From positions 23,340 through 87,339 of the forward strand of contig LDXO01000004.1 in the NCBI GenBank assembly GCA_001443455.1: a stretch of DNA of 64,000 bases, in the 5' to 3' direction. Below are positions 32,872 through 41,800 of this stretch, in pieces (positions within the stretch are counted from its first letter, which is position 1; every line of letters starts with the position of its first letter). Position numbers and translations under genes: made by a program. Source of the DNA: Deltaproteobacteria bacterium CSP1-8 (GTDB lineage: Bacteria; Desulfobacterota; Deferrimicrobia; Deferrimicrobiales; Deferrimicrobiaceae). The notes under the pieces are model-generated. The model saw only the letters and a program-made list of their open reading frames with translations, was not told where the DNA came from and searched no databases.

Positions 32872-34065
32872 ATGGATGCGCCCCTTCCCGCGGTACAGGT
32901 CAGCCGGAGGGGGGAGGAGCGCCTCCGCCTCGGGCACCTCTGGGTGTTCGGCGACGACCTGCGAGGGGTTCCGCCGGGCCTGTCGGCCGGGCAATGGGTT
33001 TCCGTGACCGCACGCTCGGGCGAGTTCCTGGGGACTGCCATGTGCAACCTGTCGAGCAGAATCGCGCTGCGGCTCGTCTCGCGCGGCGCGGCGGTCCCCT
33101 CGAAAGCGTTCCTGAAGGAGGGGATCCGCCAGGCGCTCCGCCGGAGAGAAGACGCAGGACTGGGAAGCCTGGAAGCCCTGCGCCTCGTGTATTCCGAGGG
33201 AGACTTCCTCCCCGGCCTGGTCGTCGACCGGTACGGCGCCCTCCTTTCCGTCCAGATCCTCACGGCCGGGATGGAGCTTCTCCGGCGGGAGATCGTTTCG
33301 ATTTTCGCCGAGACGCTCTCCCCCCGCCTCCTCTACGAGCGGTCCGAGGGCGCCCCCCGGCGGCTCGAAGGACTCCCGGAAAGAAAGGGAGCGCTCGCGG
33401 GGGACGGGCCCCCGCAGGAGACGGTCACCCTGGACGGATGCCGATTCCTCGTGAACGTGGAAACGGGTCCGAAGACCGGGTTCTTCCTGGACCAGCGGGA
33501 GAACCGGAAGATCGTCCGGGATCTGGCGCGGGGGAGGTCGGTGCTCGACGGGTTCTGTTCCACCGGGGCATTCGGGATGTACGCACTCGCGGGAGGCGCG
33601 ACGAGCGTGCTTGCGGTCGACGTCTCCCGGGAGGCGGTCGCCGCCGCGGGGGAAAATGCCGCCCGGAACGGTTTCGGGGACCGGTGGGAGGGGAGGGAGG
33701 GAAACCTCTTCCATGTCCTGCGGGATCTGGCGGGCGGCGGGCGACGGTTCGACCTCGTCATCCTCGATCCCCCCTCCTTCACCAAGTCGCGGGAGGGGCG
33801 GGAGGGGGCGATCCGGGGATACCGGGACATCAACCGGCTCGGTCTCTCCCTCCTTGCCCCCGGCGGGATCCTCGCCACCTCTTCTTGCACGCAACTGGTC
33901 GATATGGCCAAATGGAATGAGGCGCTCCGGGACGCGGCCGCCGATGCCCGGGCGGATGTGCACGTCCTGGCGAGAGGGGGACAGTCCCCCGACCACCCGG
34001 TTCTTCTCGGGGTGCCCGAAACGGAATACCTGAAATTCGCCGTCTTGCGCACGAGGGGAACGTGA
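32872..34065 (+). CDS. Class I SAM-dependent rRNA methyltransferase (RlmI-like)
   Basis: A 397-residue methyltransferase of the RlmI group. E. coli RlmI makes m5C1962 of 23S rRNA. The N-terminal PUA domain (about 1-75) has LRLGHLWVFGDDL. A central region contains PGLVVDRYG, and the C-terminal Rossmann domain shows the SAM motif VLDGFCSTGAFGMYA and the catalytic-loop DPPSFTKS near residue 298. A later TSSCTQ holds the candidate nucleophilic Cys. ATG 32872 follows the glycosylase stop by one base. The GTG of the next gene overlaps its stop. Confidence 0.88.
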   Translation: MDAPLPAVQVSRRGEERLRLGHLWVFGDDLRGVPPGLSAGQWVSVTARSGEFLGTAMCNLSSRIALRLVSRGAAVPSKAFLKEGIRQALRRREDAGLGSLEALRLVYSEGDFLPGLVVDRYGALLSVQILTAGMELLRREIVSIFAETLSPRLLYERSEGAPRRLEGLPERKGALAGDGPPQETVTLDGCRFLVNVETGPKTGFFLDQRENRKIVRDLARGRSVLDGFCSTGAFGMYALAGGATSVLAVDVSREAVAAAGENAARNGFGDRWEGREGNLFHVLRDLAGGGRRFDLVILDPPSFTKSREGREGAIRGYRDINRLGLSLLAPGGILATSSCTQLVDMAKWNEALRDAAADARADVHVLARGGQSPDHPVLLGVPETEYLKFAVLRTRGT

Positions 34066-35420
34066 CACCTATTCTCGACGGATCGCACCCCCCGGAAAGC
34101 GCCGCCGTTTCCTCCGGACAGGGAAGGCGCCGGCCGTGGGCGATCGCTCTTTTCCTCGTGCTCGCCCTGGGTTCGGGCCCCGGCGCGTCGCTGGCCGCCC
34201 CCCCCGGGCCGGTGATGGTGGCGACGATCGCCTCGTCCATCAACCCCGTTACCGCGGATTTTCTCTCCTCCGCCATCGAGCGCGCGGAGAAGGAGGAGGC
34301 GGCACTGCTCGTCGTGGAGCTGGACACGCCCGGCGGTCTCGACAGCGCGATGCGGCAAATGGTCCAGGAGATCATCCGGACCCCCGTTCCCGTGGCCGTC
34401 TACGTGTCCCCCCCCGGATCCCGCGCCGCCTCCGCAGGGGTTCTGATCACCCTCGCCGCGGATATCGCCTCCATGGCTCCCGGCACCAATATCGGGGCGG
34501 CGCACCCCGTCAGCATCGGCGGCGGGGGGATGGACAACACGATGGCGAAAAAGGTGGAAAACGACGCCGCCGCCTACGCCCGTTCCCTCGCGGAGAAGAA
34601 GGGACGCAACGGGGAATGGGCCGAAAAGGCGGTCCGGGAGAGCGCGTCCCTCACGGAAACGGATGCGCTCAAGAAGAACGTGATCGACCTGGTGGCCCCG
34701 TCGCTGGCCGACCTATTGTCCGCCGTCGAAGGGCGGGTGATCGAGAAGGACGGAAAGAAAGTCACCTTGCGGACAAAAGGCGCCACGGTCACGCGCATCC
34801 CGATGGGGTTTCGCCACCGGGTGCTGTCGGCGCTGGCGGACCCGAACATCGCCTACATCCTGATGATGATCGGCATCTACGGGATCTTCTTCGAGCTGTC
34901 CAATCCCGGAGCGGTGTTCCCGGGCGTGGTCGGGGGGATCGCCCTGATCCTGGGGTTCTATTCCCTGCAGACGCTCTCGGCCAATTACGCGGGGTTCCTT
35001 CTCATCGCGCTGGCGCTGATCCTGTTCATTCTCGAGATCAAGATCGCCTCCCACGGAGCCCTGACCATCGGGGGAATCATCTCCCTCGTGCTCGGGAGTC
35101 TCCTGCTGTTCCGGTCCTCGGTGGATCCGTACCTTCGCATCTCCTGGGGAGTCATTCTCACGATGGTCGGCATCTCCGCGGTGTTCTTCGGGACCGTGGT
35201 CACCCTCGCGGTGCGCAGCCAGCTCCGCCAGCCTGCGACGGGGTCGGAGGGGTTGATCGGGGAGACCGGGGCGGCCATGGCGGACTTCACGGGGAAGGGG
35301 AAGGTCTTCGTGGTGGGGGAGCTGTGGGACGCGTCTTGCGATACGCCGCTTCGGAAGGGGCAGGAGGTGACGGTGACGGGGAGAGAGGGAATGACGCTTG
35401 TGGTGAAGCCAAAATCGTAG
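34062..35420 (+). CDS. nfeD: NfeD-family membrane serine protease
   Basis: A 452-residue long-form NfeD (stomatin-operon partner protein). A signal or anchor helix (about 25-47) is followed by a ClpP-like protease domain (about 50-245), with the candidate nucleophile in SRAASAGVL and the general-base Lys in KKVENDAAAYARSLAEKKGRN's Lys-rich helix. Four to five membrane helices follow (about 265-385), then a C-terminal OB-fold NfeD domain (about 395-450). Family members cleave or regulate stomatin-like proteins; a slipin gene lies immediately downstream, 44 bases away. Confidence 0.92.
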   Translation: MTPILDGSHPPESAAVSSGQGRRRPWAIALFLVLALGSGPGASLAAPPGPVMVATIASSINPVTADFLSSAIERAEKEEAALLVVELDTPGGLDSAMRQMVQEIIRTPVPVAVYVSPPGSRAASAGVLITLAADIASMAPGTNIGAAHPVSIGGGGMDNTMAKKVENDAAAYARSLAEKKGRNGEWAEKAVRESASLTETDALKKNVIDLVAPSLADLLSAVEGRVIEKDGKKVTLRTKGATVTRIPMGFRHRVLSALADPNIAYILMMIGIYGIFFELSNPGAVFPGVVGGIALILGFYSLQTLSANYAGFLLIALALILFILEIKIASHGALTIGGIISLVLGSLLLFRSSVDPYLRISWGVILTMVGISAVFFGTVVTLAVRSQLRQPATGSEGLIGETGAAMADFTGKGKVFVVGELWDASCDTPLRKGQEVTVTGREGMTLVVKPKS

Positions 35421-35464
35421 CCGCACCGGTTCCGGCGGCCCACTAATTCCGGAGGGAGAAGAGA

Positions 35465-36265
35465 ATGATTCCTTATTTTGCCATTCTGGTCATCGCGATC
35501 CTGTTCCTGTACAGCGCCATCAAGATCCTGAACGAGTACGAGCGGGGCGTGATCTTCCGGCTGGGCCGGGTGATCGGGGCAAAGGGGCCGGGGCTGATCC
35601 TCCTCATCCCCATGATCGACAAGATGGTCCGGGTCGACCTTCGCGTGGTGGCGATGGACGTCCCGCCCCAGGACGTGATCACGCGGGACAACGTCTCCGT
35701 CAAGGTGAACGCCGTCCTCTACTTCCGTGTGCTGGACCCCAACCGGGCGATCATCACCGTCGAGAACTACCTGTACGCCACCTCGCAGCTCGCGCAGACG
35801 ACGCTCCGGTCGGTGTGCGGTCAGGGAGAGCTCGACGACCTGCTTTCCGAGCGCGAGAAAATCAACATGCACATCCAGGAGATCCTCGACAAGGATACGG
35901 ATCCGTGGGGCATCAAGGTGGCGAAGGTGGAGATCAAGCATATCGACCTTCCGCAGGAGATGCAGCGCGCCATGGCGAAACAGGCGGAGGCGGAGCGGGA
36001 GCGGCGCGCCAAGGTCATCGGGGCGGAAGGGGAGTTCCAGGCCGCACAGAAGCTGTCCGATGCGGCGAAGATTCTCGGGGAGCACACGATTGCGCTGCAG
36101 CTTAGGTTCCTGCAGACGCTTCGGGAAGTGGCGACGGAGAACAACTCGACCATCATCTTCCCGGTTCCCATCGACCTGTTCACTCCGTTCATGGAACTGG
36201 CAAAGGCCGTCAAGGCGCAGATGGGAACGGGCGGGACCCGGGGGAAGGGGGAGGGCGGGGCATAA
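35465..36265 (+). CDS. Slipin (SPFH/band 7 stomatin-like protein)
   Basis: A 266-residue membrane-associated SPFH protein. One N-terminal hydrophobic helix ([15 protein letters not shown]) precedes the band 7 domain with [27 protein letters not shown] and [18 protein letters not shown] long Ala/Glu/Lys helix (about 180-220, [16 protein letters not shown]) is the oligomerisation region. It pairs with the upstream nfeD, the classical slipin/NfeD membrane-microdomain module. ATG 35465 is preceded by ggagggagaag. Confidence 0.93.
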   Translation: MIPYFAILVIAILFLYSAIKILNEYERGVIFRLGRVIGAKGPGLILLIPMIDKMVRVDLRVVAMDVPPQDVITRDNVSVKVNAVLYFRVLDPNRAIITVENYLYATSQLAQTTLRSVCGQGELDDLLSEREKINMHIQEILDKDTDPWGIKVAKVEIKHIDLPQEMQRAMAKQAEAERERRAKVIGAEGEFQAAQKLSDAAKILGEHTIALQLRFLQTLREVATENNSTIIFPVPIDLFTPFMELAKAVKAQMGTGGTRGKGEGGA

Positions 36266-36282
36266 GCCGCCTCTTGATATCC

Positions 36283-37581
36283 ATGACGGTTGGCGGGAAA
36301 AGGGGCGCTGGGGCGGCCGCGCTCCTTCTCGTGTTCACCGCCGGGGCGATCCTCCTTGCTGCTTGCGCCGCACCCGGCCCCTCCCGGCGAGGGGAACCCC
36401 CGTTCGCCCCTTCTCCGCCGGGCATTCCCCCGGCGCCTCCGGTCCCCGGACCCCCCCTCCCGGCTCCTCCGACCGCCCCGCGCCCCGAGGCCGCGGGGGT
36501 TCGCCCCGTGCGCGTCAGGATGGAAGGGACCCCCTCCCCGCTCCTGCTCGCGGGCGATTCGATGCGGGCCTGGAACCCGGCCGGCAGCCTGCTGGCGGAG
36601 GAGAACGGAAGCGTGAGGCTCTCGGCGGCAGGGGACAGGATCGCGTGGGGAGGGATGAAGATGCTGGATTCCCCGATCGACGTCTGGTCCCCCGGCGGCT
36701 TGTCGCTTGCGGGGAAGCGCCTCCCCGGCAGGATCCGTATCTCCGCCCGCAACGGCGGGATCCGGGTCGTCGCGGTCGTGCCTCTGGAGGTATACGTATC
36801 GGCCGTATTGTCGCGGGAAGCGCCCCCCACGTTCCATCCCGAGGCGCTTTCCGCCCTCGCCGTGGCGGTGAGAACCTACACCGTCCTGGCCATCGCCACC
36901 CCGCGGGACCCGGACTATGATGTCGTGGCGGGCGTGGAGGACCAGGTGTTCGAGGGTGTCGAGAACGTCGGGGCGGGCTTTCGCGCGGCCGCGGAGGCGA
37001 CCCGCGGCGAGGTCCTCCATTACCAGGGCGGGCTGGCACGCACGGTCTACCACTCGACCTGCGGGGGAAGGACGGAGAGCGCGGGGGCGGTTTGGGGGAA
37101 CGACGTCGCCTACCTGCGGTCCGTGCCGTGCGACGACTGCCGGGACAGCCCGGCCTGGCGGTGGGAATACCGGATGGGCCGGGCGGAAGGAGTGCGGGTC
37201 GCCCTCGCCCTGGGGGTGCGCGCCGGCGACGATCTCGGCATCGAGATCGCGGGGAGAACGCCCACGGGGAGGGCCAGTCAGGTGCGCCTCCTCTCCGGCA
37301 GCGTTGCGCGGGAGGCGAAGGCGGCGATGTTCCGGCGGGCGGCGGGATACGCGGCGGTGAAGAGCCTGTGGATGGAGATCGTTCCGGTCGGCGGCGGGTG
37401 GCGGTTGACGGGGAACGGATACGGCCACGGGGCCGGAATGTGCCAGTGGGGGGGCAACGGCATGGCGAAGAAGGGGTCGGGGTACAAGGAAATCCTCGCA
37501 CGCTACTACCTGCGGACCCGCCTTGCTTTCCTTCCCGGCGGACCCGGCCCGTTTGCAGGAGGTGCGGGAGGAACACCCTGA
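36283..37581 (+). CDS. SpoIID/LytB-domain lipoprotein
   Basis: A 432-residue exported lipoprotein. A hydrophobic leader ends in a lipobox LLAAC (Cys about residue 28), followed by a long Pro-rich linker (about 35-75). The SpoIID/LytB domain spans about 155-420, with PLEVYVSAVLSREAP, ALSALAVAVRTY, YHSTCGGRTES and GNGYGHGAGMCQWG. SpoIID is a peptidoglycan lytic transglycosylase acting on denuded glycan strands, so a cell-wall role is likely. TTG 36274 is an alternative start. The stop overlaps the queA start by 4 bases. Confidence 0.85.
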   Translation: MTVGGKRGAGAAALLLVFTAGAILLAACAAPGPSRRGEPPFAPSPPGIPPAPPVPGPPLPAPPTAPRPEAAGVRPVRVRMEGTPSPLLLAGDSMRAWNPAGSLLAEENGSVRLSAAGDRIAWGGMKMLDSPIDVWSPGGLSLAGKRLPGRIRISARNGGIRVVAVVPLEVYVSAVLSREAPPTFHPEALSALAVAVRTYTVLAIATPRDPDYDVVAGVEDQVFEGVENVGAGFRAAAEATRGEVLHYQGGLARTVYHSTCGGRTESAGAVWGNDVAYLRSVPCDDCRDSPAWRWEYRMGRAEGVRVALALGVRAGDDLGIEIAGRTPTGRASQVRLLSGSVAREAKAAMFRRAAGYAAVKSLWMEIVPVGGGWRLTGNGYGHGAGMCQWGGNGMAKKGSGYKEILARYYLRTRLAFLPGGPGPFAGGAGGTP

Positions 37582-38630
37582 AGACCGACCTCCTCGCGTA
37601 CCCGCTCCCGGAGAGCCTGATCGCCCAATCCCCCGCACCCAGGCGCAGGGATGCCCGCCTGATGGCCGTCTGCCGCGAGACGGGGAAGATCACCCACCAC
37701 CGGTTTTCGGATCTTCCCGGCTTCCTCCGAAGGGGCGACCTTCTCGTCGTGAACGACACGAAGGTCATCCGGGGACGCCTTCGGGCGCGCAGGGAAACCG
37801 GATCGTCCGTGGAGATCTTCCTGCTGGAGCGGTCGGACGGGGCCGAAGGGGAGGGTGAAACGTGGGAGGTCCTGGCGCGCCCCTCCCGGAGGCTCCGGGA
37901 AGGGATGGAGCTGGTCGTCGGGGAGAGGGTCCGCGTTACGCTTCTTCGGAAAAGGGAGGCGGGGCGGTGGATCGTGAGGCTTTCCGCGGACGGCCCCATC
38001 CCCCTGGCCCTCGAACGTGTGGGCGAGGTTCCTCTCCCTCCCTACATCCGGCGGTTCCCGGGAGACCCCGCGGCGGCTTTGGACGCGCAGCGGTACCAGA
38101 CCGTCTTCGCCGCGAACCCCGGGTCGGTGGCCGCTCCGACGGCGGGGCTTCATTTCGACGAGGAGATGCTCGACGAGGTCCGGCGTCTGGGCGCAGGGGT
38201 CGCCATGGTCACCCTGTCGGTGGGATATGGTACATTCTCCCCGATCCGGACGCAGGACGTGGAGGCGCACGAGATCCACGCCGAGCCCTACCGGCTGACC
38301 CCCGAGACGGCAGCGGCGGTTGCCGCCTCACGGGAGAGGGGAGGCCGGATCATCGCGGTGGGCACGACAAGCGTTCGGACCCTGGAGACGTGCGCCCGCG
38401 AGGACGGGCGGGTGGACCCCGCGGAAGGGATGACCCGGCACTTCCTCTACCCCGGGTACCGGTTCCGCTGCGTGGACGCCATGATCACCAATTTTCACCT
38501 CCCCCGGTCCAGCCTGCTCGCGCTCGTCATGGCGTTTGCCGGTGTGGAACGGGTCCGCGAGGCATACCGCTGCGCGGTAGAGCAGCGGTACCGGTTTTTC
38601 AGCTACGGCGATGCCATGTTCATCCGGTAA
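37578..38630 (+). CDS. queA: tRNA preQ1(34) S-adenosylmethionine ribosyltransferase-isomerase (QueA), probable CTG start
   Basis: A 350-residue enzyme transferring the ribosyl part of SAM to preQ1 in tRNA, forming epoxyqueuosine. Motifs are YPLPESLIAQSP, GDLLVVNDTKVI, APTAGLHFDEEML, LSVGYGTFSPI, EIHAEPY and DAMITNFHLPRSSLL. The family N-terminus aligns residue for residue with E. coli QueA only if translation starts at CTG 37578. This codon overlaps the upstream TGA as CTGA, and a gggagga site lies 5 bases before it. The first in-frame ATG (37662) would delete 28 conserved residues. tgt follows 9 bases downstream. Confidence 0.92.
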   Translation: MKTDLLAYPLPESLIAQSPAPRRRDARLMAVCRETGKITHHRFSDLPGFLRRGDLLVVNDTKVIRGRLRARRETGSSVEIFLLERSDGAEGEGETWEVLARPSRRLREGMELVVGERVRVTLLRKREAGRWIVRLSADGPIPLALERVGEVPLPPYIRRFPGDPAAALDAQRYQTVFAANPGSVAAPTAGLHFDEEMLDEVRRLGAGVAMVTLSVGYGTFSPIRTQDVEAHEIHAEPYRLTPETAAAVAASRERGGRIIAVGTTSVRTLETCAREDGRVDPAEGMTRHFLYPGYRFRCVDAMITNFHLPRSSLLALVMAFAGVERVREAYRCAVEQRYRFFSYGDAMFIR

Positions 38631-38639
38631 GGGGGAAGG

Positions 38640-39749
38640 ATGGCAATCCGTTTCCGGATCGAGGTGCGGGACCGGGCGACCCTGGCGAGAACCGGGGTCG
38701 TGGCGACGGAGCGCGGGGAATTCCGAACCCCCGCATTCCTGCCCGTCGGGACGGCGGCGACCGTCAAGGGAGTATGGCCGTTTCAGCTGAAGGAGATGGG
38801 GTACGAATGCGTCCTCGCGAACACCTACCACCTGTACCTGCGGCCCGGCCACGAGCGGATCCGCCGTCTCGGCGGGGTGCACCGGTTCATGGGGTGGGAC
38901 CGCCCGGTCGTAACCGACAGCGGGGGGTACCAGGTGTTCTCGCTGAGTTCGCTCCGGACGGTGTCCGACGGGGAGGTGACATTCCGCTCCCACATCGACG
39001 GGTCGAGGCATGTCCTCTCTCCCGAACTCGCGGTGGGAATCCAGGAAGCGCTCGGATCCGACATCCGGATGGTTCTCGACGAGTGTGTGGAGTACCCCGC
39101 CGGGCGGAGGGAGGTGGAGGAGGCCGTCCGGAGAACTACCGCGTGGGCGCGCCGCAGCCTTGCCGCATCGCGGCGGGAGGAGGGCGGAATGTTCGGGATC
39201 GTCCAGGGGGGGATGGTCCCGGACCTGCGCAGGCGCAGCGTCGAGGAGATCTGCCCCCTCCCGTTTCCCGGATACGCCATCGGCGGGGTGAGCGTCGGGG
39301 AGCCGAAGGGGCTCCAGCGGGAGACGGTCGAGTTCACCGCCCCCCTCCTCCCCGCGGGGAAACCGAGATACCTGATGGGGGTCGGGACGCCGGAGGACAT
39401 CCTGTTCGCCGTGTCCCGCGGGGTGGACCTGTTCGACTGCGTGCTTCCCACGAGGAACGGCCGGAACGGGATGCTCTTCACCTCGGCGGGGCCGATGTCG
39501 ATCAAGCAAGCGCGGTATGCCGACGACCCCCGGCCTCCGGACGAGGCGTGCGACTGCACCACGTGCCGCACCTTTTCCCGCGCCTACCTGAGGCATCTCT
39601 ATCTCCAGAGGGAGATTCTCTGTCCCATGGCATTGACGGTGCACAACCTGCACTATTACCGGCAGTGGATGGAGCGGATCCGCGGGGCAATTTCTGTTGG
39701 AAATTTGGAGAATTTTGTGAAAGAATCACCCGGTTCAAGTGGTGAATAA
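38640..39749 (+). CDS. tgt: tRNA-guanine(34) transglycosylase
   Basis: A 369-residue queuine/preQ1 tRNA-ribosyltransferase that swaps guanine-34 for preQ1. The substrate-binding DSGGYQVFS is seen at about 95-104, and the nucleophile Asp region VDLFDCVLPTRNGRNG at about 260-276. The zinc site CDCTTCRTF with a later His (LRHLY) lies near 300-325. GGVSVGEPK is also diagnostic. Start ATG 38640 has a gggggaagg site. It heads the tgt-yajC-secD-secF order common in many bacteria. Confidence 0.96.
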   Translation: MAIRFRIEVRDRATLARTGVVATERGEFRTPAFLPVGTAATVKGVWPFQLKEMGYECVLANTYHLYLRPGHERIRRLGGVHRFMGWDRPVVTDSGGYQVFSLSSLRTVSDGEVTFRSHIDGSRHVLSPELAVGIQEALGSDIRMVLDECVEYPAGRREVEEAVRRTTAWARRSLAASRREEGGMFGIVQGGMVPDLRRRSVEEICPLPFPGYAIGGVSVGEPKGLQRETVEFTAPLLPAGKPRYLMGVGTPEDILFAVSRGVDLFDCVLPTRNGRNGMLFTSAGPMSIKQARYADDPRPPDEACDCTTCRTFSRAYLRHLYLQREILCPMALTVHNLHYYRQWMERIRGAISVGNLENFVKESPGSSGE

Positions 39750-39773
39750 GCGATTTCGGGAGGTCAGGACGCC

Positions 39774-40112
39774 ATGTTGTTCACCGGTCTTGCCTATGCC
39801 ATGGGCGGAAAAGGAGAAGGAGCCGGCAGCGGGCTCACGGGTCTGATTCCCCTTCTGCTCATGTTCGTGGTCTTTTATTTCATTCTGATCCGCCCCCAGC
39901 AGAAGACGGCGAGAAAGCACCAGGATTTCGTCAAGAACCTCAAGATGGGCGACCGGGTGGTCACGTCCGGCGGCCTGCACGGGACCGTCACGGGGTTGAC
40001 GGACACGACGGTGACCCTCGAGATCGCGGACAAGGTCAAGGTGAAAGTGACGCGCAGCGCCATCGGAGGGTCGAGCCAGGAGGCGGCCGCCCCCGAGACA
40101 AGGACAGGATAA
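39774..40112 (+). CDS. yajC: Preprotein translocase subunit YajC
   Basis: A 112-residue inner-membrane protein with one N-terminal transmembrane helix (PLLLMFVVFYFILI, about residues 24-40). The family signature RPQQKTARKHQ follows, then a small cytosolic domain with MGDRVVTSGGLHGTV. YajC associates with SecDF and SecYEG. It lies between tgt and secD in the usual order. Confidence 0.95.
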   Translation: MLFTGLAYAMGGKGEGAGSGLTGLIPLLLMFVVFYFILIRPQQKTARKHQDFVKNLKMGDRVVTSGGLHGTVTGLTDTTVTLEIADKVKVKVTRSAIGGSSQEAAAPETRTG

Positions 40113-40153
40113 GAAGGCGGATCGAAGGCGGCGAAAGGAGCACGGGGAAGGTC

Positions 40154-41749
40154 ATGGGGAAGAGCATCTGGGGGAGGACCACTCTGATCGCCGTCCTGAC
40201 GGCGGCGTCCATCATCCTCGTCCTGCCGAGCCTGACAGACAGCCTGCCCGTTGCCTGGAAGGAGAAGAGCCCGAAGATCCACCTGGGGCTCGATCTCCAG
40301 GGAGGGGTGTTCCTGCGCCTTGCCGTGGAGATCGACAAGGCGATCGAAAACACCACCCTGCGGTACGCCGACGACGCCCGCGCGATCCTGCGGGAAAAGG
40401 GGATTCCCGTGCTCGCCATGGCGAAGAACGGGATCGACGGCTTCTCGCTCACCCTCCCTCCCGGGGATTTCGCGGATCGCGCCATGAAGGGGCTGAAAGA
40501 GGGGGTGGGAACGGTCGATTACACGCTGGGGTCGGTGACTTCGTCGGGGGCGACGATCCAGGCGAGGATGACGCCCGGCGAGGTCCAGGCGATCCGCGCG
40601 AATGCGGTAACCCAGGGGGTGGAGACCATCCGGAACCGGATCGACCAGTTCGGCGTGCGCGAGCCGCAGATCGTCGCGGAAGGGGAGGACCGCATCGTGG
40701 TCCAGCTCCCCGGCGTCAAGGACCAGCAGCGGGCCATCGAGCTGGTGGGGAAGACCGCGCTCCTGGAGTTCAAGCTCGTGGACGAGGGGGCGAGCGTGGA
40801 GGAGGCGCTCAAAGGAAACCTCCGCGAGGACGACCAGCTCCTGTACCTGAAGAACGTCGAACCCCAGACCGGCCGCGCCACGAAAACCCCCATCGTCGTC
40901 AGGAAACGTGCGGTCCTCACGGGGGACACGATCAAGACCGCCCGGGTCAACTTCCAGTCCCAGCAGGGAGGGGCGTACGTCTCCCTGTCGTTCGACAACC
41001 GGGGGGCCCGGATCTTCGACCGGGTGACCGCGGAGAACGTGAAGCGGCGGCTGGCGATCGTCCTGGACGACACCGTCTACTCGGCACCCGTGATCCAGGA
41101 GCGGATCTCGGGCGGAGAGGCGCAGATCACGGGCTCCTTCACCCCGGAGGAGGCCTCCGACCTCGCCATCGTCCTGCGGGCCGGATCGCTTCCCGCGCCG
41201 GTGAAGATCATCCAGAACGTGTCCGTGGGGCCGTCCCTCGGGCGCGATTCCATCCAGAAGGGGATCCGGGCCGCGTTCATCGGGGGGTTCCTCGTCATCG
41301 GGTTCATGCTGGTCTACTACCGGTTCGCGGGCCTTGTGGCGGACGTCGCCCTGGTCTTCAACATCCTGTTCCTTCTGGCCGGGATGTCCGCATTGGAGGC
41401 GACGCTCACGCTTCCCGGGATCGCGGGGATCATCCTCGCGATCGGGATGGCGGTCGACTCCAACGTCCTCATCTTCGAGCGGATCCGCGAAGAGTTGCGG
41501 TCGAAAAAGACGGTCCGGGCCTCGATCGACGCCGGCTACGAGAAGGCCTTCTGGACCGTCGTCGACTCCCACGTGACCACCCTGATCACCTCGATGATCC
41601 TGTTCCAGTTCGGGACCGGCCCGATCAAGGGGTTCGCCGTCACGCTCTCGATGGGGGTGGCGATCAACCTCTTCACGGCGCTGGTCTGCACCAAGGTCGT
41701 GTTCGATTACCTGAACGCAAGACGGCCGATGCAGACCTTAAGCATCTGA
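40154..41749 (+). CDS. secD: Protein translocase subunit SecD
   Basis: A 531-residue SecD that uses the proton gradient to help pull exported proteins across the membrane. An N-terminal helix (about 8-28) and the periplasmic P1 domain with HLGLDLQGGVFLRL are followed by five C-terminal membrane helices from about residue 370. These include the RND-type region GIILAIGMAVDSNVLIFERIREEL. The conserved Asp lies in the MAVDSNV helix. Length is shorter than the 615 residues of E. coli but normal for many phyla. Confidence 0.96.
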   Translation: MGKSIWGRTTLIAVLTAASIILVLPSLTDSLPVAWKEKSPKIHLGLDLQGGVFLRLAVEIDKAIENTTLRYADDARAILREKGIPVLAMAKNGIDGFSLTLPPGDFADRAMKGLKEGVGTVDYTLGSVTSSGATIQARMTPGEVQAIRANAVTQGVETIRNRIDQFGVREPQIVAEGEDRIVVQLPGVKDQQRAIELVGKTALLEFKLVDEGASVEEALKGNLREDDQLLYLKNVEPQTGRATKTPIVVRKRAVLTGDTIKTARVNFQSQQGGAYVSLSFDNRGARIFDRVTAENVKRRLAIVLDDTVYSAPVIQERISGGEAQITGSFTPEEASDLAIVLRAGSLPAPVKIIQNVSVGPSLGRDSIQKGIRAAFIGGFLVIGFMLVYYRFAGLVADVALVFNILFLLAGMSALEATLTLPGIAGIILAIGMAVDSNVLIFERIREELRSKKTVRASIDAGYEKAFWTVVDSHVTTLITSMILFQFGTGPIKGFAVTLSMGVAINLFTALVCTKVVFDYLNARRPMQTLSI

Positions 41750-41800
41750 CCAACCCGTCGCGGCACGGCGGAACAAGGGCCACAGGGGACAACGACGACG

